DNA of 64,000 nt from Eustoma russellianum (taxonomy: Eukaryota; Streptophyta; Magnoliopsida; Gentianales; Gentianaceae): assembly GCA_036186865.1 (NCBI GenBank), contig AP025043.1, forward strand, positions 34,061,657 to 34,125,656, in the 5' to 3' direction. The translations under genes were made by a program, and so were the position numbers. Every line of letters begins with the position of its first letter. Positions within the stretch are counted from its first letter, which is position 1. Shown here in pieces: positions 11,395 through 23,217 of this stretch. Under the pieces are notes generated by a model. The model saw only the letters and a program-made list of their open reading frames with translations. It was not told the DNA's origin and ran no database searches.

Positions 11395-13364
11395 GATTCA
11401 GAAAACAATCTCAAAAGCCAAATAAAATATTGACAAGATGCAAATACTCTACTTTATGTTTGACAATTGTTCAAAACAGCAATTTGGACTATATCTCCTA
11501 AAGATTCAAGTAAATCACAGAAGTCAAATTGTTGTTCGGCTGAAAGAAATCTACGGGGTTGTTTTAAGACAATCCCTTAATTTACTTTACAGCATATGCA
11601 ATTATCAATTGTAGCAAAGTGAAAGTAAAGTCACACAAACAAAGTGCTAGCAAGGGTTTGCTTTAGAAACTTTCAATATTTCAAAACTACAACACTTTGG
11701 GTTTTAGGTTTGGGCACTTTCTTTCTTTTGAGCTTTGCACGGGATTTTCCCTTTATGCAACGTTTAACTTTGGGCTTTTCCTCACTTGGCTTTCTTGTGC
11801 AATTCTCTCTTTGTCTTGCCTCTTACTTGTTGACAATTTTTGGCTTTTCTCTCGCGTATTTCTCAATCAAGTTTAATTTTCTTTCTTTGGACGGTTTTGC
11901 TTGATTGTTGTGAGACTACTGCTCACGGCCTACATGAGACATTGCCCACGGCCTTTAATTGCACAAGATTGGTTGTATTTGGAATTTGAAAGTTCCTCGT
12001 ACACAACACGGCTAAACACTATGTAGTGGGAATTCAATTCACAATTACAACAAGATCAAATTGTATACAGTGCAATGTAAGTTCAGAAATTGATCTAAAA
12101 CAACAATGGGATAGCTCTTTAACAATGTGGGGCTTAAACAATTCCCAAATTTCAGAATATATCTAAGTCCAACAAGTTGTTTGAAACAATTGAAATCAAC
12201 AAAAAGATAAGACTATTAGCATATAGCAAGATTTCAAATGAGTTTTAAAAGGTTGTTTTGATCCACACGGTTTTGGGCTGGCTGTTCTTTTTTCTTTTTC
12301 TGTTTTTGGATGCAAGTGATCTAACTAATTCTAAGATGGCTAAATGCAACTTATTTGTTTCTAAATGCAATCTATAAGGCTGATTACTACATCAACTAAT
12401 GGAAAATCAGTTTTGGTGCAACTAAGCTAACTTGTTTTGTTTGGTTTTTAAGTGATCTATCCTACTTTGTTTTTGTTTGGTTTTTGTTTGTATGATGCAA
12501 TCAGGTTCTAAACTAAATGATACTAGATGCAGCTCTTTGTGTTTTACCTAACAAACGTACATGAACTAGAGGGACTAGGCAGCACACTCTATTTAGCTAA
12601 ACTACTTGTTTTGATCCTTGCTTTCGGTTTTCTAATGCTAAACTAATCAACCAACTAAAACACTTAAACTATGATGTAAACTAGTCTAACTAAGTTATAT
12701 AAGGCAGCACTAAAAACGTTTTGGACAGCTTGTACACAAGTGACTAAAAACAGAATTTTAGCTATTTGGTTACAAGCTAAAGTTTCAACTAATCTAATTT
12801 TGTGTTCAAGTTTTCTGTTTTGAGGTCTTAACTAAAGTAACACTTAAACTACTAGATCAAGGTCTAATGAAGTTTATCTAAGCTAATTAAAACAGCATAC
12901 AAAACGTATAACATATTGCACATAAGAACTAAAAACAGATTCTCTAACTACTACAACTTGATGAATAACCAAACTATCAACTAGCCTATTTTGTGTTCAA
13001 GGTTTTCTGATTTAAGGAGTCAATCAAACTACCATTTAAAACTACTAGATTAGTGTCTAATGAACAATATCTAAGCTAGATTAAACTAGAACAAACTGAT
13101 TACACACGGTTTTTGCTTCAAGATACACAAACAACTCCTAACACACTTAAGTCTAGTCTATGTTCTTTTTTTTGTGGGGTTTCGGTTTTTGCTACTAAAA
13201 CTAAGTTACCAAACTATTGTAAATTATCTAATAAGCACTTTAAAACATAATCTAACTAGCTAAACAAATAGCAATCCAACGCAATATAAATCAGTACTCA
13301 AACGATTTGTGCAGCATCATTGTATATGCAAGTTTAATCAATGTAAACATGAATAGAAGACTAA
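11395..13364 (-). other. G1 leader between PBS and gag
   Basis: About 2 kb of AT-rich sequence without a coding frame I can support. Near 11538-11590 it carries a block (minus-strand sense: AATCCC, a gap, AACCCCGTAG, then TTTCAGCC) resembling a block in the leaders of G2, G4 and G7. The rest is poly-T and poly-A rich and shows nothing recognisable. Confidence 0.7.
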
Positions 13365-13381
13365 CCAAGGCTCTGATACCA
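13365..13381 (-). promoter_or_regulatory. G1 primer-binding site (initiator tRNA-Met)
   Basis: TGGTATCAGAGCCTTGG on the minus strand, two bases from the LTR end at 13384. Confidence 0.88.
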
Positions 13382-13383
13382 AT

Positions 13384-14823
13384 TGATGAGCCAAATGGGG
13401 GCTGAAAACGTTTGCCAAGGATGTTGTCTCCTATCCCAAATTGTTTTGAACCCAAGCTATGTCAAAGAACATCTCAAAGACACCCTTTAAGCTCTAACCT
13501 TTGTTCTTGGCTCAATCTTTGCCAAACCTCTTCCTCTTTGGCACTCCAACACATCTAAAACCTCAATGAGACCCTAAGATGCTGTAAACCAAATGATGAA
13601 GTGAATGCAAACAAGTTCTAGGCTGGAACTTGCAAGAAAACCGTTTGGTGGCTTTAAACCTCAACTTGAAATGTTGAAAACTCCTTGAAGGAAATTCTGG
13701 TGTTTGATAATTTGATAAGTGTCTTCTTTACATTCAGCTTCTAAACTACTTATAACCAACTAAAATACATAAGGTACAAAGTCTAAAATACAAAGTACAA
13801 GCCTATGATTAGCATGCTTTCTTTTGGAACAAGTTGGAGCAACTTTTCGGTGAAAAGAGCTGGTTGCTTCCTCCTTTTTCTTTGCTTGTCTTGAGCCAGA
13901 TTTTTGATTGGTTTAAACAATGAGCAGCTTGCTTGAAACTTGGTCTTGATTGGTTGTGAGTTGTAGTTTGAATTTTCAAGGATTTTGGCTCAAATCATAC
14001 GTTCTCCTCCTTGCAAGATTCAGCCAAAATTTTGATTGGTTAAGGGAGTGTGCAGCTTGGCTAGAACTTGTCCTTGATTGGTTCTCATTTTGGTGTTGAA
14101 TTTTCAAACATAATTCCCCTTAGAAAACGTTTCTTTCTTGCTTGAATTCAACCAAGAATTCTGATTGGATGTTGGAGTGAGCAGCTTGGATAAAACTCAG
14201 CCTTGATTGGTTCTTGCTTTGAATTTTCAAACATAATAGTTTATGAACCAGCCGAAAATCTTCTTGTTTGTGATTGGATCCTTTGCTTGAGCAGCTTGTT
14301 GAATTTTCTAGCTTGATTGTGATTGGTTAAATCATTTGGTAGACTTCTTTCTATTGGTTGAAGGCTTGAGCTGCTCCCTCATTCTTGTTTCAACGTGAAG
14401 AACTTTGGTTGGAGTTGTCATGAGTGCTTGTTAAGCACCTTGCTTGCAAGCTACTTGAATTTCACTTCTTTGTTTGGACAAAAAATTCAGGTTTGGTTTG
14501 CATCTTCAAGCTAAACGTGTACCTGAAAGGTTAGGGCAAGAATACAACACAACTATCCTAAAACAAAGTTAACAAACTAAGAGTATTAAAAGGAACATAT
14601 AAAGATATGTACAACATGCATTTGATACAACTAGATCATAGCTTGTATCATATAAACCCAATGGATGTCATCTTTGCTTGGCTCATCCTCTTCATGCCTG
14701 TAAAGGAATGATTCAACACAATGTAACAATTTCTTAGCCATACTCCTTGTTATGGGACCATTGTGGGGCAATGAGGTGTCATCGTCAGTGTTTGCATCTA
14801 CAAGGTTAGGCTGTAGCTCATCA
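13384..14823 (-). repeat. G1 5' LTR (1440 bp), including pol-tail code
   Basis: Runs on the minus strand from TGATGAGCTACAG to GGCTCATCA. The first 190 or so bases encode a gypsy pol C-terminus in an open frame (GPITRSMAKKL ... HWVYMIQA). This is the CRM arrangement in which the end of pol is written in the LTR and therefore also appears, untranslated, in the 5' LTR. A TATAAGTA box lies at 13747-13754 (minus). The PBS follows directly. Confidence 0.82.
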
Positions 14824-16107
14824 CTTTATCTCCTCAGCTGAGTCCTCTTGGTATTCTTCCTTTGTGGATTCTTCTTCCTCCTCTTCGGAATAGAATTCAT
14901 TTGTCTCCTCAAGGTACAACACTTTCTTGGCATTGGGGCAGTCCCTTGCATAATGCCCTCTCCCTCTACATTTAAAGCACTCAATCTCCCTTGTCCTTGG
15001 AGGGTTTGCGGTTGCCTTGCCTTTGCCTTTGTCGTTTTGACCTAGATTTGCACCATTGGTCCTTTGAGTGAAGTGTGGTTTGTTTGGAGTGTTAGGGCTG
15101 TTTTGGCCAAGGGTGTTTGAACTTGGCCGTGTTCCTCCATTGCCATTAGACCTAGGCTGCACTTTAGAAAAAGAAGAAGCATTAGTTCTAAAACCAAATC
15201 CACTAGTAGAAGAACGTACCTTTAACTGCCGCTCAATTTTCTCAGCTTTGTGAACCATGGAATTTAGATCGACATAGGTAGTGAGTTCAAGTTGAAACCC
15301 AATCTCCTTATTAAGACCTCCCAAAAACCGAGCCATGGTTGCCTCCTCAGATTCTTCAGTATCGGTTTTTATCAACAAACTTTCTAACTCCTTAAAGTAT
15401 TCATCCACACTTTTATTTCCTTGAGTTAGGCATTGCAACTTTTGGAACATGGATCTCTCGTAAGATTCTGGAATGAATTTCTTTCTCATCTCGTATTTCA
15501 TCTCATCCCAAGTTCCAATTGTGGGTTGTCTAGTCCTTCTTATACTTTGAGTTTGGTCCCACCAAATCAAGGCATATTCCAAGAACTCGATACTGGCATA
15601 TCTCACTTTTTGTAACTCGGTATAGTTGGTATAGGAAAAGATCATGTCAACTTTTCTCTCCCACTCAATGTAGGCTTCAGGGTCACTTTTACCATAAAAG
15701 GGTGGAATGTTTATTTTGGTTTTCAAATAATCATCCTCTTGAGGCACATACCTCCTAGGTTGCATTCGGACTTGAGGCCTTGGGTATACCTCCTCAACCT
15801 CTTCCTCTTCATAGTAGTCATTCCATTCCTCCCTAACAGGTTGTTGTCTCATTCCGTGCCTCCTATCTCCTCTACCCCTTGCTCCTCCTCTACCTCCCAT
15901 GCTTGTGGATCCCTTAGGTTCAGTTCCACGGGATGTTTGGCCTTGGTTTTGAGGCGGGGGCTGTTCTTGGGTAGGAGGTGTGTTGGATGTCATCCTTGCT
16001 TCCCACTCATCCAACCTAGATTGCATGGTACTAAGCATTTGTGCCATATTTTCCATGGAAAATTCCACTTTGTCTCCTCCTCCTTGGGTACTGTTTGAAC
16101 CATCCAT
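14824..16107 (-). pseudogene. gag: G2 gag, interrupted near its C-terminus by G1
   Basis: I place the start at ATG 16107 (MDGSNSTQ) and not at the in-frame ATG 16134, because a 3'-splice-like CAG lies just before it and the upstream codons look like leader. The product has an acidic and RG-rich N-terminus, the gag domain (INIPPFYGKSDPEAYIEWE ... WWDQ) and a CCHC knuckle (CFKCRGRGHYARDC). It matches the G7 gag nearly residue for residue and breaks at SAEEIK, where G1 inserted; the stop codon seen there belongs to the G1 LTR. Confidence 0.9.
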
Positions 16108-17311
16108 GGCAACCTGAAACACTTTCACAAACAAGAAAAGAAGAAGACTAACACAAGAAACAAAGGTGAGTTGTTAGTGAAAACAAAAAAGGAAAACGAA
16201 AATCTGTTTGGCCTTTTTGTCCTCCCTTGTTTTCTCTCAATTGTTCAAGTGTTTTTCCTTGGCCAATCTTGAGCTAGAACCTCTTAAGGCAAGTCCCAAA
16301 TCGGCTAACCACAATCTGTTTTGTTTTTCTGTCTTTGCAATCTTCTTTTGCCTTCAAAAACACCAATTGATCACAAGTGGTAAAACAGCTTCAAGAAATT
16401 TAGAGCACAATTTTTAAACACACTTAATAACTATGATTCAAAGAAACAAGAAACCAAAAGTGATGTAGTTGGCTGAACCAAAGAATTGCTAGGGGTTGTC
16501 CTGGGCAATCTTTAATTAAACCAACTTATGCAATATCAAATGCAAGCTCTTTGATTGATAGTATGAATGCGTATCCAAGGTTGAGAATTGAAGGTTTTAT
16601 GTGTGTTGTTTTGGGGCAAACACACGGTTTTTGTTTTGCTTTTGTCAACTTGGATAGTAGATGCAAAAAGATGGAACTTTTGTACAAAAGGAACTTCTTT
16701 TCTCTTCCTTTCTTTGTGCACTTCTTGTTGTTGCTTTTGTGCACGTTTTCTTTTCCTTTCTTTTCGTTTTTTTTTTGACGTTCAAAGCAGCCTTGATGCA
16801 ACCTTTGTTTGCTTTTGCGAGATTCAGTTGTGTATGCTTGAAAGATGATCCTTTTTGTGTTTGTATGGATGTGTAGTAGAAAACAGATTTTCCTTGGATA
16901 CCAATACAACCAAAACAAACAACTTGTATTCAATATCACACAAGCAAATTTAATTAAAAGCTTCGCTAACAACAAGGTGTTTGACTCAAAGGTAGCTTCT
17001 TTTAGGCCTTGGGCTGATTTTAGATGGAGTTAAATCCTATTCAATGCAAACAACAATGATCCTATGATTAAGTGTGTTAAAGATGAGATCTTTAATGATA
17101 GGTGATCAATATTGATGCAAAAGGTGAAGCCTTTTTTTGTAGTTTTCGTTGGACTGAAGAAAAGCACAATCTTTGTTTTTGTTTTGATGAAATGAAGCAA
17201 AAGATCAAATTTTTTTTTTGTCAAGAAACGTTTTTTTTTTGAATTGATTGAGAATAACAAGAATGACACAAATGACACAAGAAAAGATATTTGAGATGAA
17301 GATAAACGAGA
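16108..17311 (-). other. G2 leader between PBS and gag
   Basis: Non-coding, rich in T and A homopolymers. It aligns with the G7 leader but has a single copy of the segment that is duplicated in G7. Conserved blocks lie at 16471-16522 and 16956-16998. A pyrimidine-rich tract ending in CAG stands directly before the gag ATG (16114-16116). Confidence 0.75.
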
Positions 17312-17323
17312 GCTCTGATACCA
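17312..17323 (-). promoter_or_regulatory. G2 primer-binding site (initiator tRNA-Met)
   Basis: TGGTATCAGAGC on the minus strand, two bases from the LTR end at 17326. Confidence 0.88.
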
Positions 17324-17325
17324 CT

Positions 17326-17471
17326 TGATACGAATATGGTTCGTATGTTGATGTTGTCCCGATCTTTCTTCACTCTCCAAACGTCCCTCAAGCCTTGAAT
17401 GTGATGGACAATGGTGCCAAGCAACCACCTTCCTTTCAAGCCTCCAAATCCGTTTGGTTGGGTGTGTTTCA
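17326..17471 (-). repeat. G2 5' LTR remnant (146 bp)
   Basis: Matches the PBS-proximal end of the G7 LTR (TGATACGAATATGG on the plus strand) up to GTGTTTCA, then switches abruptly to G3. About 600 bases of LTR are missing compared with G7. Confidence 0.88.
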
Positions 17472-18471
17472 GCTATGATCTAGTTGTATCCAAAACGTGT
17501 TGTACATATCCTTAGTTGTTCTTTTTAATATTGTTGGTTGGTTAACCTTGTTTTAGGATAGTTTGTGTTGGAACACGTACATAGCTTGGAAATGCAATTA
17601 GAATCTGAATTTTTGTCCAAGCAAAGAGGTGTTATGCAAGTAGCTTACAAGCAAGGTGGTGACAAGCACTCATGTCAAACACAAGCTTTGTCCTCCACTC
17701 AAATAGTGACCATGACAAGTTGCTCCAAGCTTTAACCAATGAAAAGAAGTCTTGCAAATTCAAACCAATCAAAAACAAGCAAGGAGACAACCAAGCAAGC
17801 TGCACAACAAATGAACCAATCATATCCTTTTTCTTTGAAGGCTTGACCACGCAAGGTTCCTTTGAAAATTCAAAGCCACACTCTCAACCAATCAAGGCCA
17901 AAATCTAAGCAAGCTGCTCAATGAATTATCCAATCAAATTGATCAAGAAAAGAAGGCTGAAAATAGCAAGGAATCAACGGCAAAGCAACCAGCTTTCTAG
18001 GAACTAAAGTTGTTCAAACAAGTTACCAAGCAAGCATGTCATTTTTTAGTCTTGTACTTTGTATTTTAAAACTTGTACTCTTTAAATTTTCGTTTGCTAT
18101 AAGTAATGTAGGAACCTGAATGTACAAACAACAATTCATATACACATTTCAACCAGAATTTCCCTTGAGGAGTTATCAACATTTCAAGTTGAAGTTTAAG
18201 ACCACTTAACGGTTTTCTTCCAAGTTCATAGCCTAGAACTTGTTAGTATTCACTTCATTTTTGGTTTACAGCATCTTAGGGTCTCAATGAGGTTTTAGAT
18301 GTGTTGGAATACCAAAGAGGAAGAGGTGTTGGTATAAATTGAGCCAAGAACAAACGGTTACAGTTCAAGGGGTGTCATTGTGATGTTCTTTGCCATAGCT
18401 GAGGTTCAAATCAATTTGGAATAGGAGACAAAGTCCTTGGAACGTTTATCTAGCCTTCGTTTGGCTCATCA
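17472..18471 (+). repeat. G3: plus-strand LTR fragment of the G1 family
   Basis: The fragment starts at GCTATGATCTAG, which in G1 lies just before the pol stop about 185 bases into the LTR, and ends with the intact LTR terminus GGCTCATCA. It is therefore a 5'-truncated LTR in opposite orientation to G1. It has diverged and has internal deletions (about 1000 bases against about 1250 in the matching part of G1). A TATAAGTA box is at 18098-18105. No PBS follows, and neither edge shows a target duplication. Confidence 0.8.
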
Positions 18472-19736
18472 GGCTCCAACGATTCCACCTTCCAAACGTC
18501 CTTCACAAAGGGTTAGGCACAAGGAAGAAGACTTCCCCTTGCTTCCTTAGTGATTAAAAACGTGTGGATTAAACGAATGAGCAAGACCAACACTTCAAGA
18601 TGGTCGTTGATCAGGAAAACCAAAACTGCCCTCATGGACGGCACCTTTAAGCAATGGCAACACCTTCAATATGCTCAACTTTGAAGGATCTTAACCTAGG
18701 TTTTTAATGCAAAACCAGGAAAACAAAGCATCACACAAAGTGAATGAAATATCAAGAATTGTTATTCATCAAAAGGTGTCTTTCAAGCGTCCCCCTAAGG
18801 CTCTATTTATAGGCTGAACTTGAGCCTTAAAATATCTAGAACTAATTCAAAATAAATCTAGCTAACAATGTTTGAAAATTGAAAATTATTTAAATTCAAA
18901 GTTAAAACAAATTCTAGCTAAAACTTCAAATCTTGCAAGACATTATCTTCAATGAATCTGGTCATGTTTGATGATGAGATTGGCGTTTTTGATGACTCAT
19001 GAGGCTGTTGGTGACTTGATTTGATGATGATAGAGTGGTTGTAATTGAATTCAAATGTTGATTGAAGATTGAATTCAAATTGAGTTTGAATTTGAATTCA
19101 AACTTGGAATCAAATTTGATTTGTGATCTATCCTCATCTTTGCTTCAAGATAGGCGTGTGGTTTCTTCAAAAAATGGCTGAAATCTTTATCTTGAATTTG
19201 AAGGCCTAATCTGGTTGAAACTTGGATTTTAAATCGTGGCTCCTTTTTGAATTCCATATGGCCGGCCCCTCCTTTGGTGGATGAAGATACTTTGATTTCA
19301 ACTTGATCAAGAGACTCTATCTTGGACACTTTTGAATTTGTCTTAGCATAGACAAACATTCTCTTCGAATATTCTCTTGAAACATTCTCTTGAAACATTC
19401 TCTTCAACATTCTCTTCAAACATTCTCTTGAAACATTCTCTTCAAACATTCTCTTCAAACATTCTCTTCAAACATTCTCTTGTACCTAATTTACCTACAA
19501 AGCAAATACATAAAACTAAGATCACACGACACAAAATAAAATCCAAACAAACAAAGAGTGTAGACGTGCATGTGATACATGCTCAAGTTGAAGGTTCAAT
19601 GAAATGAACCCAAGGAGTCTTAGGTTCATCTTGAACATGCTTGTACAAGAAGGTGGCAACTTGATGACAAAGTTCCTTTGCCCCCCTTCTTGTCATAGGA
19701 CCTTTGACCTCTTGATGGGGCCCTTGATCCTCATCA
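18472..19736 (-). repeat. G4 3' LTR, end-truncated
   Basis: Homologous to the 5' LTR at 36841-38097, but it begins 18 bases in, at GGCTCC. The LTR starts (minus strand) at TGATGAGGATC at 19736, right after the PPT, so the last 51 codons of pol (stop at 19583-19585) lie inside it. TATAAATA is at 18804-18811 (minus). A 13-bp minisatellite is at 19357-19482. Confidence 0.85.
19357..19482 (-). repeat. 13-bp minisatellite in the G4 3' LTR
   Basis: About nine imperfect units of ACATTCTCTTCAA or a near variant. The other LTR has a shorter array. Confidence 0.85.
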
Positions 19737-22700
19737 ATCCCCCCCTCCTCAAAAGGATTTGTCCTCGAATCAAAAAGGTCATCGTTGAAAAGGGTGAGGT
19801 CAGCAACATTAAAAGTAGGTGAAATTGAACCATACCTGTCGGGAAGATCAAGGATGTATGCATTGTCACCTATGCGTTTCAATACTTCAAAAGGTCCATC
19901 TCCTCGAGGCAACAATTTTGACTTTCGTTCATTGGGAAATCTTTCCTTGCGCAAATGTAACCAAACTAAATCTCCAGGTTTAAACACAACTCTTTTCCGA
20001 TGTTTGTTAGCTCGTCTTTCATAAGCTTTGTTTTTCTTTTCTAGTTGTGTTTTAACTTGTTCATGCAATTTCTTTATGTTGTCCGCTTTTTGTTTACCAT
20101 CAAGACTAGAACGTTCATGCACGGGAATAGGAATCAATTCAATGGGAGACAAGGGATTAAAGCCATACACGATTTCAAATGGACTATGCAAAGTACCGTG
20201 ATGGACACTCCTATTATATGCAAATTCGATATATGGTAAACAATCTTCCCAAAGTTTAATGTGTTTTTGCAAAATGGCATGCAAAAGTTGAGAAAGAGTA
20301 CGATTAACGACTTCAGTTTGTCCATCCGTTTGTGGGTGTGCGGTGGTTGAAAACAACAATTGTGTACCAAGTTGAGCCCACAAAACACGCCAAAAATGAC
20401 TCAAAAATTTCGTATCTCTATCACTTACAATTGTACGTGGAATGCCATGCAATCTAACAATTTCTTTGATGAATAAATCAGCAACATGCGTGGCATCATC
20501 AACTTTCCTACATGCAATGAAATGTGCCATTTTTGAAAATCGATCAACCACAACATAAATGCTATCGCGTCCTCCCCGAGACCTAGGAAGTCCTAAAACA
20601 AAGTCCATAGAAATTTCAATCCAAGGGGAATCAGGGACGGGTAAAGGCGTGTAAAGGCCATGTGGTTGGGACTTGGATTTGGTTTGTTTGCAAGTGATGC
20701 AATTACCACACAACCTCTCGACGTCTACTCTCATGTGGGGCCAATAGAAATGTTCTTTAAGAGTCTCAAGGGTTTTGAACACTCCGAAATGACCCATTAA
20801 ACCTCCTCCATGGGCTTCTCTGGTCAATGCTTCTCGTAGGGATGATTGAGGAACGCACAATTTTCGTTCTTTGAAAAGATAACCCTCATGTACGTAAAAT
20901 TTCCCAAATGGTGCTCCTTTACATGCCTCGAAAATGGTGCCAAAGTCATGGTCATTGGGGTACAAGTCCTTAAGTGATTCGAATCCTAAGAAGCGTGAAG
21001 ATAATGTAGTCACTAACGTGTATCTCCTAGAGAGGGCATTGGCAACTATATTATCCTTTCCTTGTTTGTACTTAATCACGTAAGGGAATTGTTCTATGAA
21101 CTCTACTCATTTGACATGTCTTTTGTTCAACTTTCCTTGCCCTTTAAGATACTTAAGGCTTTCGTGGTCAGTGTGGATCACAAACTCTTTAGGTTGAAGG
21201 TAGTGTTGCCAAGTTTGTAGGGATCGCACAAGGGCATAAAGTTCCTTATCATAGGTAGAGTAATTCAGTGCTGCTCCTTTCAATTTTTCACTAAAGTAGG
21301 CGATGGGTTTCTTACTTTGGGTCAAAACTGCGCCTATACCCACTCCACTTGCATCACACTCGATCTCAAAGGTCTCGTCAAAATTTGGTAGTCTAAGTAT
21401 GGGTGCAGTGGTCAACCTACGTTTGAGTTCATCAAATGCCAGTTGTTGTGGGTCTTCCCACCTAAAAGGCACATCTTTTTTCACAATTTCGTTTAGGGGT
21501 GCAGCTATGGAAGAAAAATCTTTGACAAAGCGTCTATAAAAGCTTGCTAGTCCATGAAAACTGCGAACTTCCCCTACATTCTTAGGTATAGGCCACTCCA
21601 CAATTGACCTAACCTTTTCCTCATCAATCTCTACTCCCTCAGCCGAAATGACAAAGCCTAGAAAAACTACACGTTCTAAACAAAAAGAGCACTTCTTAAA
21701 GTTGACGTAAAGTTGTTCTTGCTTAAGCTTTTCAAAAACGGCTCTAATGTGGTCAAGATGATCTTCTATGGTGGGGGAATAGATTAGGATATCATCGAAA
21801 TAGACAACGACAAAGCGTCCTATGAACGCACGTAAGACTTCATTCATTAGCCTCATAAAGGTACTAGGGGCGTTGGTGAGCCCGAAGGGCATCACTAACC
21901 ACTCATAGAGCCCAAACTTGGTTTTGAATGCAGTCTTCCATTCATCCCCTTCTCTAATGAGTACCTGGAAGTCCCTTGCTTAAGGTCGATTTTGGTGAAG
22001 AATTTGGATCCGTGCAACATGTCTAACATATCGTCTAGCCTAGGTATGGGGTACCTATACTTGACGGTAATCTTGTTTATGGCTCGGCAATCGGTACACA
22101 TTCTCCACGTTCCATCCTTTTTGGGTACTAAAATGACTGGGACGGCAGATGGGCTTAGGCTCTCTCGAATTTGTCCACTAGCTAGGAGCTCCTCTACCTG
22201 CCTTTGGATTTCTTTGGTTTCGTCGGGGTTTGCTCGATAGGCTGGGCGATTGGGTAACACGGCTCCTGGGACAAAGTCGATTTGGTGTTCTATCCCTCTA
22301 ATGGGTGGTAATCCGGATGGTGGTTCGGAGGGAAATAGAGCTTCATATTCTTGGATAAGGGATGCAACTGAGGTAGGTAAGTTTGGTGGGAGTTCTTCAA
22401 GGGCAAGTTGACACGACTTTGAGATGATGATGAGGACAGTTTGGTTGTTATAAAGTGCACGCGTAACCTCTCTTTTCTTTGCGAAATACCCACACTTCTT
22501 TTTCGACTCGTTGACACTTAGGGGCACTACCTCTTTTCCCTTGCTCTCGTGTTTTTTGTTCTCACTTTTCATACACTCCACGAATTTTCTCTCGGCTTCT
22601 TTTTTCCTTAGGATCGGCTCTAGACTTGGACATGCGTTGGTGATCCTCGTGGACTTTGTGTGGTGGAAGTGCATGCAGTTTGTATAACTTGCCATTCAAT

Positions 22701-23217
22701 TTGAAAGAATAACGATTCAAATAACCATCATATGTCAAATGTCTATCAAATTGCCATGGCCTACCAAGTAAGATATGACTAGCATGCATTGGTGCGACAT
22801 CACATAAAACATCATCTTTGTAACTACCAATGCTAAGAGAAATCAAAACTTGTTTACTTACGCTAACTTCACCGCAGTCATTTAGCCATGCAAGTTTGTA
22901 AGGATGCGGATGATTAGTCATAGGCAAATTCAGTTTTCTTACTAATTCGATGCTAGCCACATTCGCACAAGAACCGGAATCAATGATCATGGTGCACACT
23001 TTACCATTTATCATGCAATGAATATGGAAAATGTTTTCTCTATGTTGTTCGTGATCATCTAATTTCGGATATGCATTTAAAGCTCTACGCACAACAAGAA
23101 ACTCCTTCGTGTCAAAATCATCTAATGCGCCTAGATCCTCTTCAGGTTCAATTTCATTATCATGCTCAGACTCGTTTTCATGCTCGGACTCGGACACATA
23201 TTCGTTTGTCTCTTCAA
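19583..23217 (-). pseudogene. pol: G4 pol (protease, RT, RNase H, integrase), broken
   Basis: Order on the minus strand: acidic linker and protease (IIDSGSCANVAS, 22562-23217), RT (VPVILVPKKDGTWRMCTDC, then YFDDILIYS), RNase H (ECDASGVGIG), integrase (SMDFVLGLP, IVSDRDTKF, TEVVNRT) and a C-terminal tail without a chromodomain. Lesions: a frameshift near 22605 after protease, a one-base deletion near 21985 in RT, and a stop near 21106 between RNase H and integrase (a Trp codon turned into TGA). The integrase half remains open for nearly 500 codons. The element cannot make a working polyprotein. Confidence 0.9.
19737..19750 (-). promoter_or_regulatory. G4 polypurine tract
   Basis: GAGGAGGGGGGGAT on the minus strand, directly before the 3' LTR start TGATGAGG. 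The tract lies inside the pol reading frame. Confidence 0.85.

Larger units (their letters stand above)
9890..14823 (-). mobile_element. G1: CRM-like Ty3/gypsy element, 5' part, broken by S2
   Basis: On the minus strand: 5' LTR (14823 to 13384), PBS, a leader of about 2 kb, gag and the start of protease, ending at 9890 where S2 inserted. The LTR has a 7-bp inverted terminus, TGATGAG and CTCATCA. Its outer edge lies in the gag of G2, so G1 inserted into G2, with CTTTA at 14824-14828 as the right target duplication. The remaining protease, pol and 3' LTR should lie left of the window. Confidence 0.87.
14824..17471 (-). mobile_element. G2: CRM-like element, 5' fragment, broken by G1
   Basis: Contains, on the minus strand, 146 bases of 5' LTR, a PBS, a leader and a gag that stops where G1 inserted. 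It belongs to the same family as G7: gag, leader and LTR align throughout. The outer part of the LTR has been lost at 17471, where the sequence switches to the plus-strand LTR fragment G3. Confidence 0.87.

Noticed and set aside
13384..14823. An LTR with a PBS on one side and pol C-terminal code on the other looked like a tandem dimer sharing one LTR; the same at 36841-38097.
   Set aside because: The purine tract GAGGAGGGGGGGAT followed by TGATGAGG inside pol shows that the LTR starts upstream in pol. The pol tail is thus a normal part of these LTRs, and target copies CTTTA and CACCA follow the true edges.
14639..14830. Microhomology-mediated deletion joining G2 gag to a pol tail.
   Set aside because: The apparent pol tail is LTR sequence of G1; the boundary is a simple insertion.
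21960..22010. G4 and G5 both have a one-base loss in RT at the KIDLK region, suggesting a shared frameshift from a defective common parent.
   Set aside because: The lost bases differ: G4 lacks a T after GGG, G5 lacks a base before GGG. They are independent lesions a few bases apart.
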